DNA from: an uncultured Bacteroidaceae bacterium
Lineage (GTDB): Bacteria > Bacteroidota > Bacteroidia > Bacteroidales > Bacteroidaceae
NCBI GenBank assembly: GCA_904502235.1
Contig: CAJGDP010000036.1
Coordinates: 1-15,644 of the forward strand
Reading direction: 5' to 3'
Length of the DNA: 15,644 nt
In this document: in pieces, positions 6,122 through 13,565 of the stretch
How the letters are laid out: every line of letters begins with the position of its first letter
Position numbering within the stretch: position 1 is the stretch's first letter
Position numbers and translations under genes: made by a program
The notes under the pieces: generated by a model
Databases searched by the model: none
The model's input: the letters and a program-made list of their open reading frames with translations, nothing else
Told to the model about the DNA's origin: nothing

Positions 6122-6771
6122 TAAGGATAGAGAACCTTACAAAAAGTTTTGGAGACCTCCAGGTTCTCAAGGGCGTAAGCCTTGAGATAAAGAAAGGCGA
6201 AGTGATAAGCATTGTAGGCCCCAGTGGAGCCGGCAAGACAACACTTCTGCAACTTATTGGAACACTCGACAAGCCAACCGGCGGAAAGATATATTTCAAC
6301 GGCGAAGAGGTATCGCAGATGAACAGCAAACGTCTTGCCACATTCCGCAACAGACACATTGGCTTTGTATTCCAGTTCCATCAGCTGTTGCCTGAGTTCA
6401 CCGCACTGGAGAACATAATAATCCCCGCGCTGATAGCCGGACGCGACCGCAAAGAGGCAGAAAAAGAGGCATACGAGTTGCTCAAAATAATGAAGTTGGA
6501 AGAACGTGCCAGCCATAAGCCGTCAGAGATGTCGGGTGGCGAGAACCAGCGAATAGCAGTTGCAAGAGCCTTGATAAACCACCCCGACGTGATACTTGCC
6601 GACGAACCTTCGGGCAGTCTGGACAGCCGCAACAAAGAGGAACTGCACAAACTGTTCTTTGACCTTCGCGACAAGTTCGGACAGACATTCATTATAGTAA
6701 CCCACGACGAGACACTTGCCACACTCACCGACAGAACCATAAGAATGGTTGACGGAGTTGTTGCAGAGTAA
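6118..6771 (+). CDS. lolD: ABC transporter ATPase, LolD family
   Basis: The 217-residue ATPase has Walker A GPSGAGKT (34-41), Q-loop Q86, the signature MSGGE (138-142, a variant of LSGGQ), Walker B VILADE (158-163) and switch H196 (IVTHD). The lengths between motifs and the residues around FQFHQLLPEFTALENI fit the LolD/MacB/FtsE group; LolD powers release of lipoproteins from the inner membrane to LolA. The start at 6118 is chosen because it overlaps the tcdA stop as ATGA. The reading frame is open further upstream to 5902, but that part lies inside tcdA and has no homology to the family. A LolC/E-type permease is encoded 0.5 kb downstream on the other strand and is the likely partner. Confidence 0.88.
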   Translation: MIRIENLTKSFGDLQVLKGVSLEIKKGEVISIVGPSGAGKTTLLQLIGTLDKPTGGKIYFNGEEVSQMNSKRLATFRNRHIGFVFQFHQLLPEFTALENIIIPALIAGRDRKEAEKEAYELLKIMKLEERASHKPSEMSGGENQRIAVARALINHPDVILADEPSGSLDSRNKEELHKLFFDLRDKFGQTFIIVTHDETLATLTDRTIRMVDGVVAE

Positions 6772-6803
6772 ATGGAATTGAAAACAACAAAAAATATCCA
6801 AAA

Positions 6804-7265
6804 ATGAAAAAGATGACACTATGCCTTGTTGCAATGATGTTTGCAACACTGGCCATGGCACAGGACTTCCGTCGACAGCCACGCATGGACCTTAACCCCG
6901 AGAATATGGCCGCATGGCAGACAAACCAGCTTAAAGAGGTGCTTCAACTCGACAGCATGCAGTATCAGTTGATATTCCTCATGAATTACGCCGATGCAGT
7001 AACCCTGCAGGACAGCATGAAGGTGCGTCGCGCACGTGCCGAAAAGCTACGCGCCGAAGGCAAGACACCGCAACGCCCCACAGACGAGGAGAGAGCAACA
7101 CAGATGAAGATACGTGAAGCACGCGAACAGATACGCAACGAACAGATGAAACAGATTCTCACCCCCGAACAGTTTGAGAAATATCTGAAGTTCAACGAAG
7201 AGCAGAAAGCAAGAATGCGCAACCGCGCACCGGGACATAGAAACCACCACGGTAAAGAACAATAA
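6804..7265 (+). CDS. Small exported Spy-like/DUF4890-like protein
   Basis: The 153-residue protein starts with a Sec signal peptide (MKKMTLCLVAMMFATLAMA, cleavage probably after A19). The rest is charged and helical, rich in Arg, Glu, Gln and Met, and ends with R/H/G-rich residues. The segment ILTPEQFEKYLKF (118-130) is like the LTxxQ motif of Spy/CpxP and of the DUF4890-type proteins common in Bacteroides. A periplasmic location and a chaperone-like or envelope-stress role follow from that resemblance only. It is the last gene of the tcdA-lolD operon, 32 nt after lolD, with a bidirectional terminator right after its stop. Confidence 0.75.
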   Translation: MKKMTLCLVAMMFATLAMAQDFRRQPRMDLNPENMAAWQTNQLKEVLQLDSMQYQLIFLMNYADAVTLQDSMKVRRARAEKLRAEGKTPQRPTDEERATQMKIREAREQIRNEQMKQILTPEQFEKYLKFNEEQKARMRNRAPGHRNHHGKEQ

Positions 7266-7304
7266 ACAATAACAGCGAAGCCTCAGACTTCGCTGTTATT
7301 GTTT
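7264..7304. terminator. Bidirectional terminator between the tcdA-lolD operon and the permease operon
   Basis: Perfect 17-bp arms, 7264-7280 (aaacaataacagcgaag) and 7288-7304 (cttcgctgttattgttt), enclose a 7-nt loop. It begins within the stop codon of the Spy-like gene and ends 1 nt before the stop of the minus-strand permease. The plus strand ends in TTTTC, so termination is probably best in that direction. Confidence 0.85.
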
Positions 7305-7305
7305 T

Positions 7306-8532
7306 CTATACAAACCTCTTGGTAAGCATTCTCACCGGGAGCCAGACGGCTACTATACCGGTAACGAGCACTGTAACAAATACCGCAAGCACATCGCCAC
7401 CAACAACCTTAACAGGGTAGCTATCCATTATATATTCACCCGTTCCACCTGTAGAGATCAATCCAAGATGTTGTTGGGCAAGGCAAAGCAACAATCCGAA
7501 AAGGATTCCTAGCACAGCTCCGACAAAAGAGACTATTACACCCTCGAATACGAATATATCCGATATTATTTTGTTGCTTGCGCCGAAACTACGCAGGGTG
7601 TTCATATTGTCGCGCTTCTCAATTATCAGCATGGAGAGCGAACCTATTATATTGAAGCAGGCCACTAGAAGAATGAACGTAAGGAATACGTATGAGATAA
7701 GCTTTTCTACCTGCATCACCTTGTAGATATCGCGTTGCTGTTCATAGCGGTCCATGACCACGAATTCCTCGCCCAGAATATCCTGAACGGCATTCTTAAC
7801 CCTGCCGGCATCTGCCGGAGATTTTAGTTTAATCTCCATGGCGGTAGCCTCATCGACATCGCGACGGAACATCTTGCGTGCGAAATCTACCGATGTCAGC
7901 ACGTAATTGGCATCGTATACGGGCTGGTTCACAGCAAACACAAGCCCCGGCGAATGGAGTTCCCCTTTCTTGAAGTTGCGTGCCGGCATGGTAAGGTTTA
8001 TCTTGTCGCCCCTGTTGGGAGCATACACCTCGAGCGGTGAAGTGAAATATATACCGCAGTTGAGTGAGTACATAAGTTCACCACCGAGTATGGCATAGTG
8101 GTTCAGACTGTCCTTGAAGATTGGTTTTCCCCTGCCATAGAGCGATTTTTCCAAATCGGTGAGTTCAAGAAAATTATCTTCCACACCCTTGAGCGTGACC
8201 ATGACCTGACGGCCGGCATATTGTATCATCGCCTTGTCTTCCACGCTGAACGATACCACATCGAATTGAGGAAGGGATTTTACACTGTCTATTGCCTGTG
8301 TGGATATATCAAAGCTCTTGCCCTTGGCAGGGACTACCTTTATATCAGGATCCATTGCCGTAAACTGACCGGCAACTATATCCTGAAAGCCGTTGAACAC
8401 CGAGAGTGTACATATCATTGCCGCTGTTGCCAACGCAACACCTGCCACCGCAACACCGGAGATAATGTTTATCACCTGATGACGTTGCCTTGAAAAGAGA
8501 TAGCGTTTGGCTATATACAGCGCAAGATTCAT
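7306..8532 (-). CDS. FtsX-family ABC permease, LolC/LolE-like
   Basis: The 408-residue membrane protein has one N-terminal transmembrane segment (about 21-46), a long periplasmic domain (about 47-275) and three C-terminal segments (about 276-302, 328-354, 379-400). This is the topology of LolC/LolE and other FtsX-type permeases. The cytoplasmic EKRDNMNTLRSFGASNKIISDIF (305-327) is the coupling region typical of the family. Such permeases pass outer-membrane lipoproteins to LolA using LolD; many Bacteroidota have one LolC/E-like protein, so it may work as a homodimer (inference). It follows rbfA by 3 nt in the operon OMT-rbfA-permease and is convergent with lolD. It is named LolE-like rather than MacB-like from length and lack of a fused ATPase. 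Confidence 0.85.
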   Translation of the reverse strand: MNLALYIAKRYLFSRQRHQVINIISGVAVAGVALATAAMICTLSVFNGFQDIVAGQFTAMDPDIKVVPAKGKSFDISTQAIDSVKSLPQFDVVSFSVEDKAMIQYAGRQVMVTLKGVEDNFLELTDLEKSLYGRGKPIFKDSLNHYAILGGELMYSLNCGIYFTSPLEVYAPNRGDKINLTMPARNFKKGELHSPGLVFAVNQPVYDANYVLTSVDFARKMFRRDVDEATAMEIKLKSPADAGRVKNAVQDILGEEFVVMDRYEQQRDIYKVMQVEKLISYVFLTFILLVACFNIIGSLSMLIIEKRDNMNTLRSFGASNKIISDIFVFEGVIVSFVGAVLGILFGLLLCLAQQHLGLISTGGTGEYIMDSYPVKVVGGDVLAVFVTVLVTGIVAVWLPVRMLTKRFV

Positions 8533-8535
8533 AGA

Positions 8536-8877
8536 TTATTTATTGTCTTTCAACAATTTGTCGATATTGTCGATGTAGTCGAGCGAGTCGTCGATATAGA
8601 AACGCAGTTCAGGGATTACGCGCAATTGGTGACGCACTCTGTTACCAAGGTCGAAACGTATTGCCTTGATATTCTCGTTCAAGTGGTTCACAACTTCGTT
8701 ACCCTTCTCCGATGGGAAAACGCTCAGATAAGCCTTTGCCACGCCCAAATCGGGACTTACTCTAACAATGCTGACAGACACCATTATACCACGTGTCTCC
8801 TTTGCCAATTTCAGCAATATATCGCTCAACTCCTTTTGAATGAGACGAGATATCTTATTTTGTCTTGTACTATCCAT
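8536..8877 (-). CDS. rbfA: 30S ribosome-binding factor RbfA
   Basis: The 113-residue protein matches RbfA: an N-terminal helix (RQNKISRLIQKELSDIL), a KH-like core with VSVSIVRVSPDLGVAKAYLSVF, a second helix, and the conserved VRHQLRVIPELRFYIDDSLDYIDNIDKLL. RbfA binds helix 1 of 16S rRNA and acts in cold-sensitive late 30S maturation; RsgA helps release it. It is the middle gene of an operon, 15 nt after the O-methyltransferase and 3 nt before the permease. No SD is visible. Confidence 0.95.
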   Translation of the reverse strand: MDSTRQNKISRLIQKELSDILLKLAKETRGIMVSVSIVRVSPDLGVAKAYLSVFPSEKGNEVVNHLNENIKAIRFDLGNRVRHQLRVIPELRFYIDDSLDYIDNIDKLLKDNK

Positions 8878-8892
8878 AATTATTCTTTTTTG

Positions 8893-9528
8893 TTATTTCT
8901 TTCTGATTATTGTAAGACCGTCGCGCAAAGGAAGTATCACAACCTCCACTCTATCATCGTTGCGCACAAGGTCGTTGAATGCCCTTACGCCGTTAGTCTG
9001 GGCATCTTGCCTGTCGGGTTCAATCACATGTCCGTCCCAGAGTGTGTTGTCGGCAAGAATCCAGCCACCGTCGTTCAGATACTCGAGTGCCATTTCGTAA
9101 TACTTTACATATTCACGTTTGTTGCCGTCGATGAACACCATATCGAAACTCTCGCCCAACGTGGGAACAATCTGCAAAGCATCACCAATTATGAATTTTA
9201 TCTTTGAGGCATATCCCGAACCGTCGATCCAACGACGGGTAAAATCCTCCAATTCGTCCTCTACCTCGAACGTGTATATCAGCCCGTCATCGCCAAGCCC
9301 TTCAGCCATACAAAGAGCGGAATAGCCGGTAAATGTTCCTATCTCGAGCACTCTACCCGGTTTTATCATGCTCACTAGGAACTTGAGCAGACGACCCTGT
9401 ATATGCCCCGATGCCATCTGAGGAGCAAGTATCTCCACATGTGTTGCACGGAAAAGACGATAGAGATAGTCCCCTTCGGGCGAACTATGGTCGGCTATAT
9501 ATTTATCAAGTGGCGTAGTAAGACTCAT
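8893..9528 (-). CDS. Class I SAM-dependent O-methyltransferase (COG4122 / family 3)
   Basis: The 211-residue protein has SAM motif I VLEIGTFTGYS (60-70), the acidic E88/E90 after strand 2, and the metal-binding set D134 (FIDGNKREY) and D160-N161 (ADNTLWDG). K137 is the likely base. These are features of the catechol/caffeoyl-CoA O-methyltransferase-like family that includes YrrM/TrmR. Its substrate here is unknown; TrmR-like tRNA methylation is a possibility suggested only by the family and the translation-related neighbours. It is the first gene of the OMT-rbfA-permease operon and has a good promoter at 9569-9600. Confidence 0.87.
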   Translation of the reverse strand: MSLTTPLDKYIADHSSPEGDYLYRLFRATHVEILAPQMASGHIQGRLLKFLVSMIKPGRVLEIGTFTGYSALCMAEGLGDDGLIYTFEVEDELEDFTRRWIDGSGYASKIKFIIGDALQIVPTLGESFDMVFIDGNKREYVKYYEMALEYLNDGGWILADNTLWDGHVIEPDRQDAQTNGVRAFNDLVRNDDRVEVVILPLRDGLTIIRKK

Positions 9529-9568
9529 TTGCTCAATTACATTACACGTTTCGGTTGCGAAGATACAA

Positions 9569-9600
9569 CAAAGTTATGCTTTTTTTTGTATTTTCGCAAA
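9569..9600 (-). promoter_or_regulatory. Promoter of the OMT-rbfA-permease operon
   Basis: On the minus strand TTTG (9597-9600), 20 nt and TAACTTTG (9569-9576) match the Bacteroidota consensus. The start would be near 9563, with a leader of about 35 nt. The element overlaps the divergent candidate xerD promoter. Confidence 0.72.
9589..9596 (+). promoter_or_regulatory. Candidate -7 element of xerD
   Basis: TATTTTCG resembles TAnnTTTG with one change, and the run TTTTTTTTG sits just before it. No TTTG is found 17-21 nt upstream. The element lies inside the oppositely directed OMT promoter and 25 nt before the xerD ATG. A similar variant, TATCTTCG, precedes hflX. Confidence 0.4.
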
Positions 9601-9621
9601 GGAAATAGAGAAACAACGGAA

Positions 9622-10542
9622 ATGTCGGGCAAAACAGACAAGAAATCACCCATCACACGCTACAGAATGTATCTGAAGCTCGAAAAGGCTTTGCAGCCCA
9701 ACAGCGTGAACGCATACATCAGCGACATCAGCAAATTCGCCACTTTCATCGGCGATGAGAAAGAGTTGCCGTATGCGACTCTGGAACAGATGCGCGACTT
9801 CCTTGCCTCACTCACCGACATCGGCATAAACGCCCGTTCACAGGCACGTCTGCTGTCGGCAATACGTTCGTTCTATCAGTTCATGAAGCTCGACGGCTAT
9901 ATAGAGCACGACCACACCGAACTGCTTGAATCGCCCAAACTGGCAATGCATCTGCCCGATGTTCTCACATTGCAGGAAATTGACGATATAATAGACTCCA
10001 TAGACATGTCGAAGAACGAGGGGCAAAGGAACAGAGCCATAATTGAGGTACTCTACAGTTGTGGCCTGCGTGTCTCGGAGCTGTGCTCACTCAAACTTTC
10101 CGACCTATACATAAAAGAGCAGTTCATACGTGTTACCGGCAAGGGCGACAAACAACGTCTTGTCCCCATATCAACGCGTGCCATAGACGAGCTCGAAGCC
10201 TATTTCCTGGACAGGAACAGAATAAGCATAAAGCCGGGATACGAAGATTACATATTCATAAGCGAGAGGCTGAAGAAACCACTTTCGCGCATAATGGTGT
10301 TCCGCATGATTAAAGACGCTGTTGAAATGGCAGGGGTAAACAAGACTGTAAGTCCGCACACCTTCCGCCACTCATTTGCCACACACCTGCTCGAAGGCGG
10401 AGCCAACCTGCGCGTAATTCAGGCAATGCTGGGGCACGAGAGCATTGCAACCACAGAAATATACACCCACATCGACAGTACACGTCTGCGCGAAGAGATA
10501 ATCATGCACCATCCGCGCAACAAAAAGAGCAAAAAAACATAA
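9622..10542 (+). CDS. xerD: Tyrosine recombinase XerD
   Basis: The 306-residue protein has a core-binding domain (about 8-100) and a catalytic domain with R150 (SCGLRVSEL), K174 (VTGKGDKQRLVP), H246 and R249 (HTFRHSFATHLLEGGANL), H272 (LGHESIATTEIYTH) and nucleophile Y281. The HTFRHSFATHLLEGGANLR segment and the GKG(D/N)KQRLVP motif favour XerD over XerC. It pairs with XerC at dif, activated by FtsK. The ATG at 9622 gives the normal family length; the frame stays open upstream to 9403, but that part lies under the O-methyltransferase and is not conserved. It is divergent from the OMT operon. No clear terminator follows, but the next gene has its own promoter. Confidence 0.93.
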   Translation: MSGKTDKKSPITRYRMYLKLEKALQPNSVNAYISDISKFATFIGDEKELPYATLEQMRDFLASLTDIGINARSQARLLSAIRSFYQFMKLDGYIEHDHTELLESPKLAMHLPDVLTLQEIDDIIDSIDMSKNEGQRNRAIIEVLYSCGLRVSELCSLKLSDLYIKEQFIRVTGKGDKQRLVPISTRAIDELEAYFLDRNRISIKPGYEDYIFISERLKKPLSRIMVFRMIKDAVEMAGVNKTVSPHTFRHSFATHLLEGGANLRVIQAMLGHESIATTEIYTHIDSTRLREEIIMHHPRNKKSKKT

Positions 10543-10569
10543 AAAGCAGTTTTATTACAAAGTCAATAT

Positions 10570-10600
10570 TTTGTTTTTTTGCCTCACAGAACTAAATTTG
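10570..10600 (+). promoter_or_regulatory. Promoter of the lipoprotein-dprA unit
   Basis: TTTG (10570-10573), 19 nt and TAAATTTG (10593-10600) match the Bacteroidota promoter exactly. The start would be near 10606, giving a leader of about 30 nt. Confidence 0.8.
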
Positions 10601-10635
10601 CAAAACGATAGAACAATTTACTTAAATAAATTACA

Positions 10636-12339
10636 ATGATGAAAAAAGTTTCTTTACTGCTCATTTTGTCGGCAGTTCTTGTATTGGGTTCATGCAGTTC
10701 AAAGATGAAAGAGATGAGACAGGATTTCTTTACCGTAACTCCGGAAGTTCTGGAAGTGACAGGCAATGAAGTTCCCGTAACCATCGACGGAAAATTCCCG
10801 GCAAAATTCTTTGACAGGAAATCGGTTCTCACAATCACACCCGTACTCAAATACGACGGTGGAGAAGCCATTGCCGAGCCATCTATTTTCCAAGGCGAAA
10901 ACGTACGAGGAAACGACAAGACAATCTCATACGACAACGGAGGCAATTTCAGGATGAAGATGACATTCGACTATATCCCGGCAATGGAAAAAGCCGAACT
11001 ATATCTGCGTTTCTCTGTGAACAAGGGAAACAAGAGCAAGACTTTGCCCGAAGTAAAGGTTGCCGACGGATGTATCTCAACATCACAACTCTATCAGCAG
11101 ACTGTAGCGACTGCAAATATTGCATGGTGCGACGATGCATTCCAGCGCGTAATAAAGCAGGCAAAAGAGGCTAACATCCTTTTCCTTATACAGCAGACAA
11201 ACCTGCGCATGTCGGAACTTAAAAAATCAGAAATAAAGGAATTCAACAACACGCTCAGCGACATAGCAAAGGACTACGAGAACAAAGTGCTTGACGACGT
11301 ACAGATATCTTCCTATGCATCACCCGACGGCGACATGAACCTGAACGACAATCTGGCAACAGGACGTGGCGACAATGCGGCAAAATTCGTAAAGAAAGAG
11401 ATGAAGAAGGCAAAACTCGAGGGTTATGTCGACAACGACTACACAGCAGAGGATTGGGAAGGTTTCAAGGAACTTGTCGCAAAATCGGAATTGCCCGACA
11501 AGGAGCTCATCCTGCGCGTACTCTCAATGTATAACGACCCCGAAGAGCGCGAAGCGCAGATAAAGAACATATCATCGGTATACAAGGAACTCGCCGACGA
11601 GATTCTGCCCAAACTGCGTCGTGCAAGAATTACCCTTAACTATCAGCTCATAGGACGTTCCGACACCCAGATAAAGGAGCAGTATAAAGCCGACCCGCAG
11701 GTTCTCTCAATCGAAGAGATTCTCTATTCATCGATGCTCACCGAAGAGATAAAGGAGATTGAAGAGATTCTGAACACAGCAATCAAACTCTACCCTGCCG
11801 ACCACCGTGCATACAACAACCTTGGTGTATTGGCTTATAACAGAGGCGACTACAACACCGCTGCAAGCTACTTTGCAAAGGCCGCAAATGCCGATAACGC
11901 ATCACCCGAAGTGAAGATAAACCAGGGCTACCTTAATCTGATGGAAGGCAACACTGCCGATGCAGAATCGAATATCACCACCGGAGCAAGTGCAAAAGCC
12001 GGCAACGAGGCCCTTGGTAACCTCTACATAGCACAAGGAATGTACGGCAGAGCAACATCACAGCTTGCAAACTCAAAGACAAACAGTGCTGCTCTTGCAT
12101 ACCTGCTCAACAAAGACTACAGCAAAGCCCGTGGCATAATAGAAGAGATAGAAAATCCCGATGCCACAACACACTATATAAAAGCTGTCCTTGGTGCACG
12201 AACAGCCAACATCGCTTTTGTGTACGACGGACTCAAGGAGGCAATCAAACTCGACCCAACATTGGCACAGAAAGCGGCTAACGACCTTGAATTCAGGAAA
12301 TACACACAGGACCAGACATTCCAGTCGATAGTAAAATAA
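10636..12339 (+). CDS. Lipoprotein with OmpA-like segment and TPR repeats
   Basis: The 567-residue protein has a lipoprotein signal peptide with lipobox L17-G18-S19-C20, so it should be lipidated at C20. Residues 30-145 look like beta-rich domains. Residues 180-258 contain VQISSYASPDGDMNLNDNLATGRGDNAAKF, which resembles the OmpA-C peptidoglycan-binding pattern (YAS-x-DG-x3-N-x-x-LA-x2-R), and RARITLNYQLIGRSD (329-343) may complete that fold after an inserted helical part. Residues 374-500 contain TPR-type repeats (AYNNLGVLAYNRGDYNTAASYFAKA and two or more degenerate ones). It is probably an outer-membrane lipoprotein anchored to or sensing the envelope; its specific role is unknown. An ATG two codons in (10639) is an alternative start. 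dprA begins 3 nt after its stop. Confidence 0.8.
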   Translation: MMKKVSLLLILSAVLVLGSCSSKMKEMRQDFFTVTPEVLEVTGNEVPVTIDGKFPAKFFDRKSVLTITPVLKYDGGEAIAEPSIFQGENVRGNDKTISYDNGGNFRMKMTFDYIPAMEKAELYLRFSVNKGNKSKTLPEVKVADGCISTSQLYQQTVATANIAWCDDAFQRVIKQAKEANILFLIQQTNLRMSELKKSEIKEFNNTLSDIAKDYENKVLDDVQISSYASPDGDMNLNDNLATGRGDNAAKFVKKEMKKAKLEGYVDNDYTAEDWEGFKELVAKSELPDKELILRVLSMYNDPEEREAQIKNISSVYKELADEILPKLRRARITLNYQLIGRSDTQIKEQYKADPQVLSIEEILYSSMLTEEIKEIEEILNTAIKLYPADHRAYNNLGVLAYNRGDYNTAASYFAKAANADNASPEVKINQGYLNLMEGNTADAESNITTGASAKAGNEALGNLYIAQGMYGRATSQLANSKTNSAALAYLLNKDYSKARGIIEEIENPDATTHYIKAVLGARTANIAFVYDGLKEAIKLDPTLAQKAANDLEFRKYTQDQTFQSIVK

Positions 12340-12342
12340 CAG

Positions 12343-13476
12343 ATGAACAAGAAATTGATAAGCGAACAGGTTGCGATGCTTGCACTCTCAAAGGTGCAGG
12401 TGCCGCAACTTGCTATAATACACAGGTTGATTGAGGAGGTCGGCAGTGCAAAGGAACTGATAGAAAATGCCACGAACATAAGGGATATATTCCCGGAGGC
12501 AAGTCCCAAACTCAGTGAGTTGCTGGGCGATGAGACACTTATAGAATGTGCCGAGCGCGAAATGGAGTTCATTGAGAAGAACAACATCAAACTCATTTGC
12601 AAAGGCGACGACAATTATCCATACCGCCTTGCCGAATGCAGCGACGCACCGTTGGTACTTCACCACATGGGCAATACCGATCTCAATGCCAAGCACATAG
12701 TATCCATTGTGGGTACACGCCATGCAAGTGAATACGGCAAGAGTGTATGCGAGAACTTTGTTACCGACCTTGCCAAATTCGCACCCGGCACACTCATTAT
12801 AAGCGGACTGGCATACGGCATTGACATCTGTGCACACCGCGCAGCCCTTAATGCAGGACTGCCCACCGTGGGAGTACTCGCCCACGGACTCGACCGTATA
12901 TACCCCACCGCGCACCGTTCAACCGCAAAGAGCATGCTCGACAACGGTGGCCTGCTCACAGAATTCATGAGCGGAACAAACCCGTTCCCCAGCAACTTCA
13001 TACAACGCAACAGGATTGTTGCCGGCATGGCTGATGCAACGGTGGTTGTGGAATCGGCATCAAAAGGAGGCTCACTCATCACCGCCTCGCTTGCACAAAG
13101 CTACGCCCGCGACTGCTTTGCATTCCCCGGACGTGTAAACGACCAATATTCACAAGGATGCAACGAACTTGTAAGCCGTAACAGAGCAGCACTCATTACA
13201 AGCGCATACGACTTTGTAGAGGCAATGAATTGGGAGGTAGCAACAAACAAAAAAGAGACAGAGAACCTGCAGACAGAACTCTTCCCCGAGATGTCGCCCG
13301 AAGAGAGTGCCGTAATGAAGGCCCTGCGCGACAACAGCGACGGATTACAGGTGAACCAGATGGTGGTACAGCTGAACATTCCCATAAACAAACTGTTGCC
13401 ATTGCTCTTTGAGATGGAGATGAAAGGCTATGTGAAAGCTGTTGCCGGTGGTTGCTACCGCGCGGTGATTATGTAA
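12343..13476 (+). CDS. dprA: DNA processing protein DprA
   Basis: The 377-residue protein has an N-terminal helical SAM-like part, a Rossmann-like DNA-binding core with VGTRHASEYG (123-132), SGLAYGIDICAHRAAL (154-169), FIQRNRIVAG (219-228) and ESASKGGSLITA (237-248), and a C-terminal winged helix (about 318-377). DprA protects incoming single-stranded DNA and loads RecA during transformation; its role in Bacteroidota not known to be competent is unclear. It starts 3 nt after the lipoprotein gene and is almost certainly co-transcribed and translationally coupled. A degenerate hairpin downstream (13504-13527) may end the transcript. Confidence 0.95.
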   Translation: MNKKLISEQVAMLALSKVQVPQLAIIHRLIEEVGSAKELIENATNIRDIFPEASPKLSELLGDETLIECAEREMEFIEKNNIKLICKGDDNYPYRLAECSDAPLVLHHMGNTDLNAKHIVSIVGTRHASEYGKSVCENFVTDLAKFAPGTLIISGLAYGIDICAHRAALNAGLPTVGVLAHGLDRIYPTAHRSTAKSMLDNGGLLTEFMSGTNPFPSNFIQRNRIVAGMADATVVVESASKGGSLITASLAQSYARDCFAFPGRVNDQYSQGCNELVSRNRAALITSAYDFVEAMNWEVATNKKETENLQTELFPEMSPEESAVMKALRDNSDGLQVNQMVVQLNIPINKLLPLLFEMEMKGYVKAVAGGCYRAVIM

Positions 13477-13503
13477 CACTGCAATACAGGCACTCACTGT
13501 GAA

Positions 13504-13527
13504 AAAATTAAAGCAAGCTTTATTTTT
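13504..13527 (+). terminator. Weak candidate terminator after dprA
   Basis: The A/T-rich near-inverted repeat taaagc/gcttta with A and T extensions (13504-13514 and 13517-13527, one T-T mismatch) ends in TTTTT. The low GC content and the two-base centre make it weak. It lies 27 nt after the dprA stop and before the hflX promoter candidate. Confidence 0.3.
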
Positions 13528-13541
13528 CGCTCGTTTATTAC

Positions 13542-13549
13542 TATCTTCG
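13542..13549 (+). promoter_or_regulatory. Candidate -7 element of hflX
   Basis: TATCTTCG is one base off TAnnTTTG and lies 16 nt before the hflX ATG, so the leader would be about 10 nt. No TTTG is found at the normal distance upstream. Confidence 0.35.
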
Positions 13550-13565
13550 CATAAAATATAATTTG

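Noticed and set aside
9403..9621. N-terminal extension of the XerD reading frame
   Set aside because: It crosses the OMT gene and the divergent promoter region; XerD proteins are about 300 residues, as obtained from 9622.
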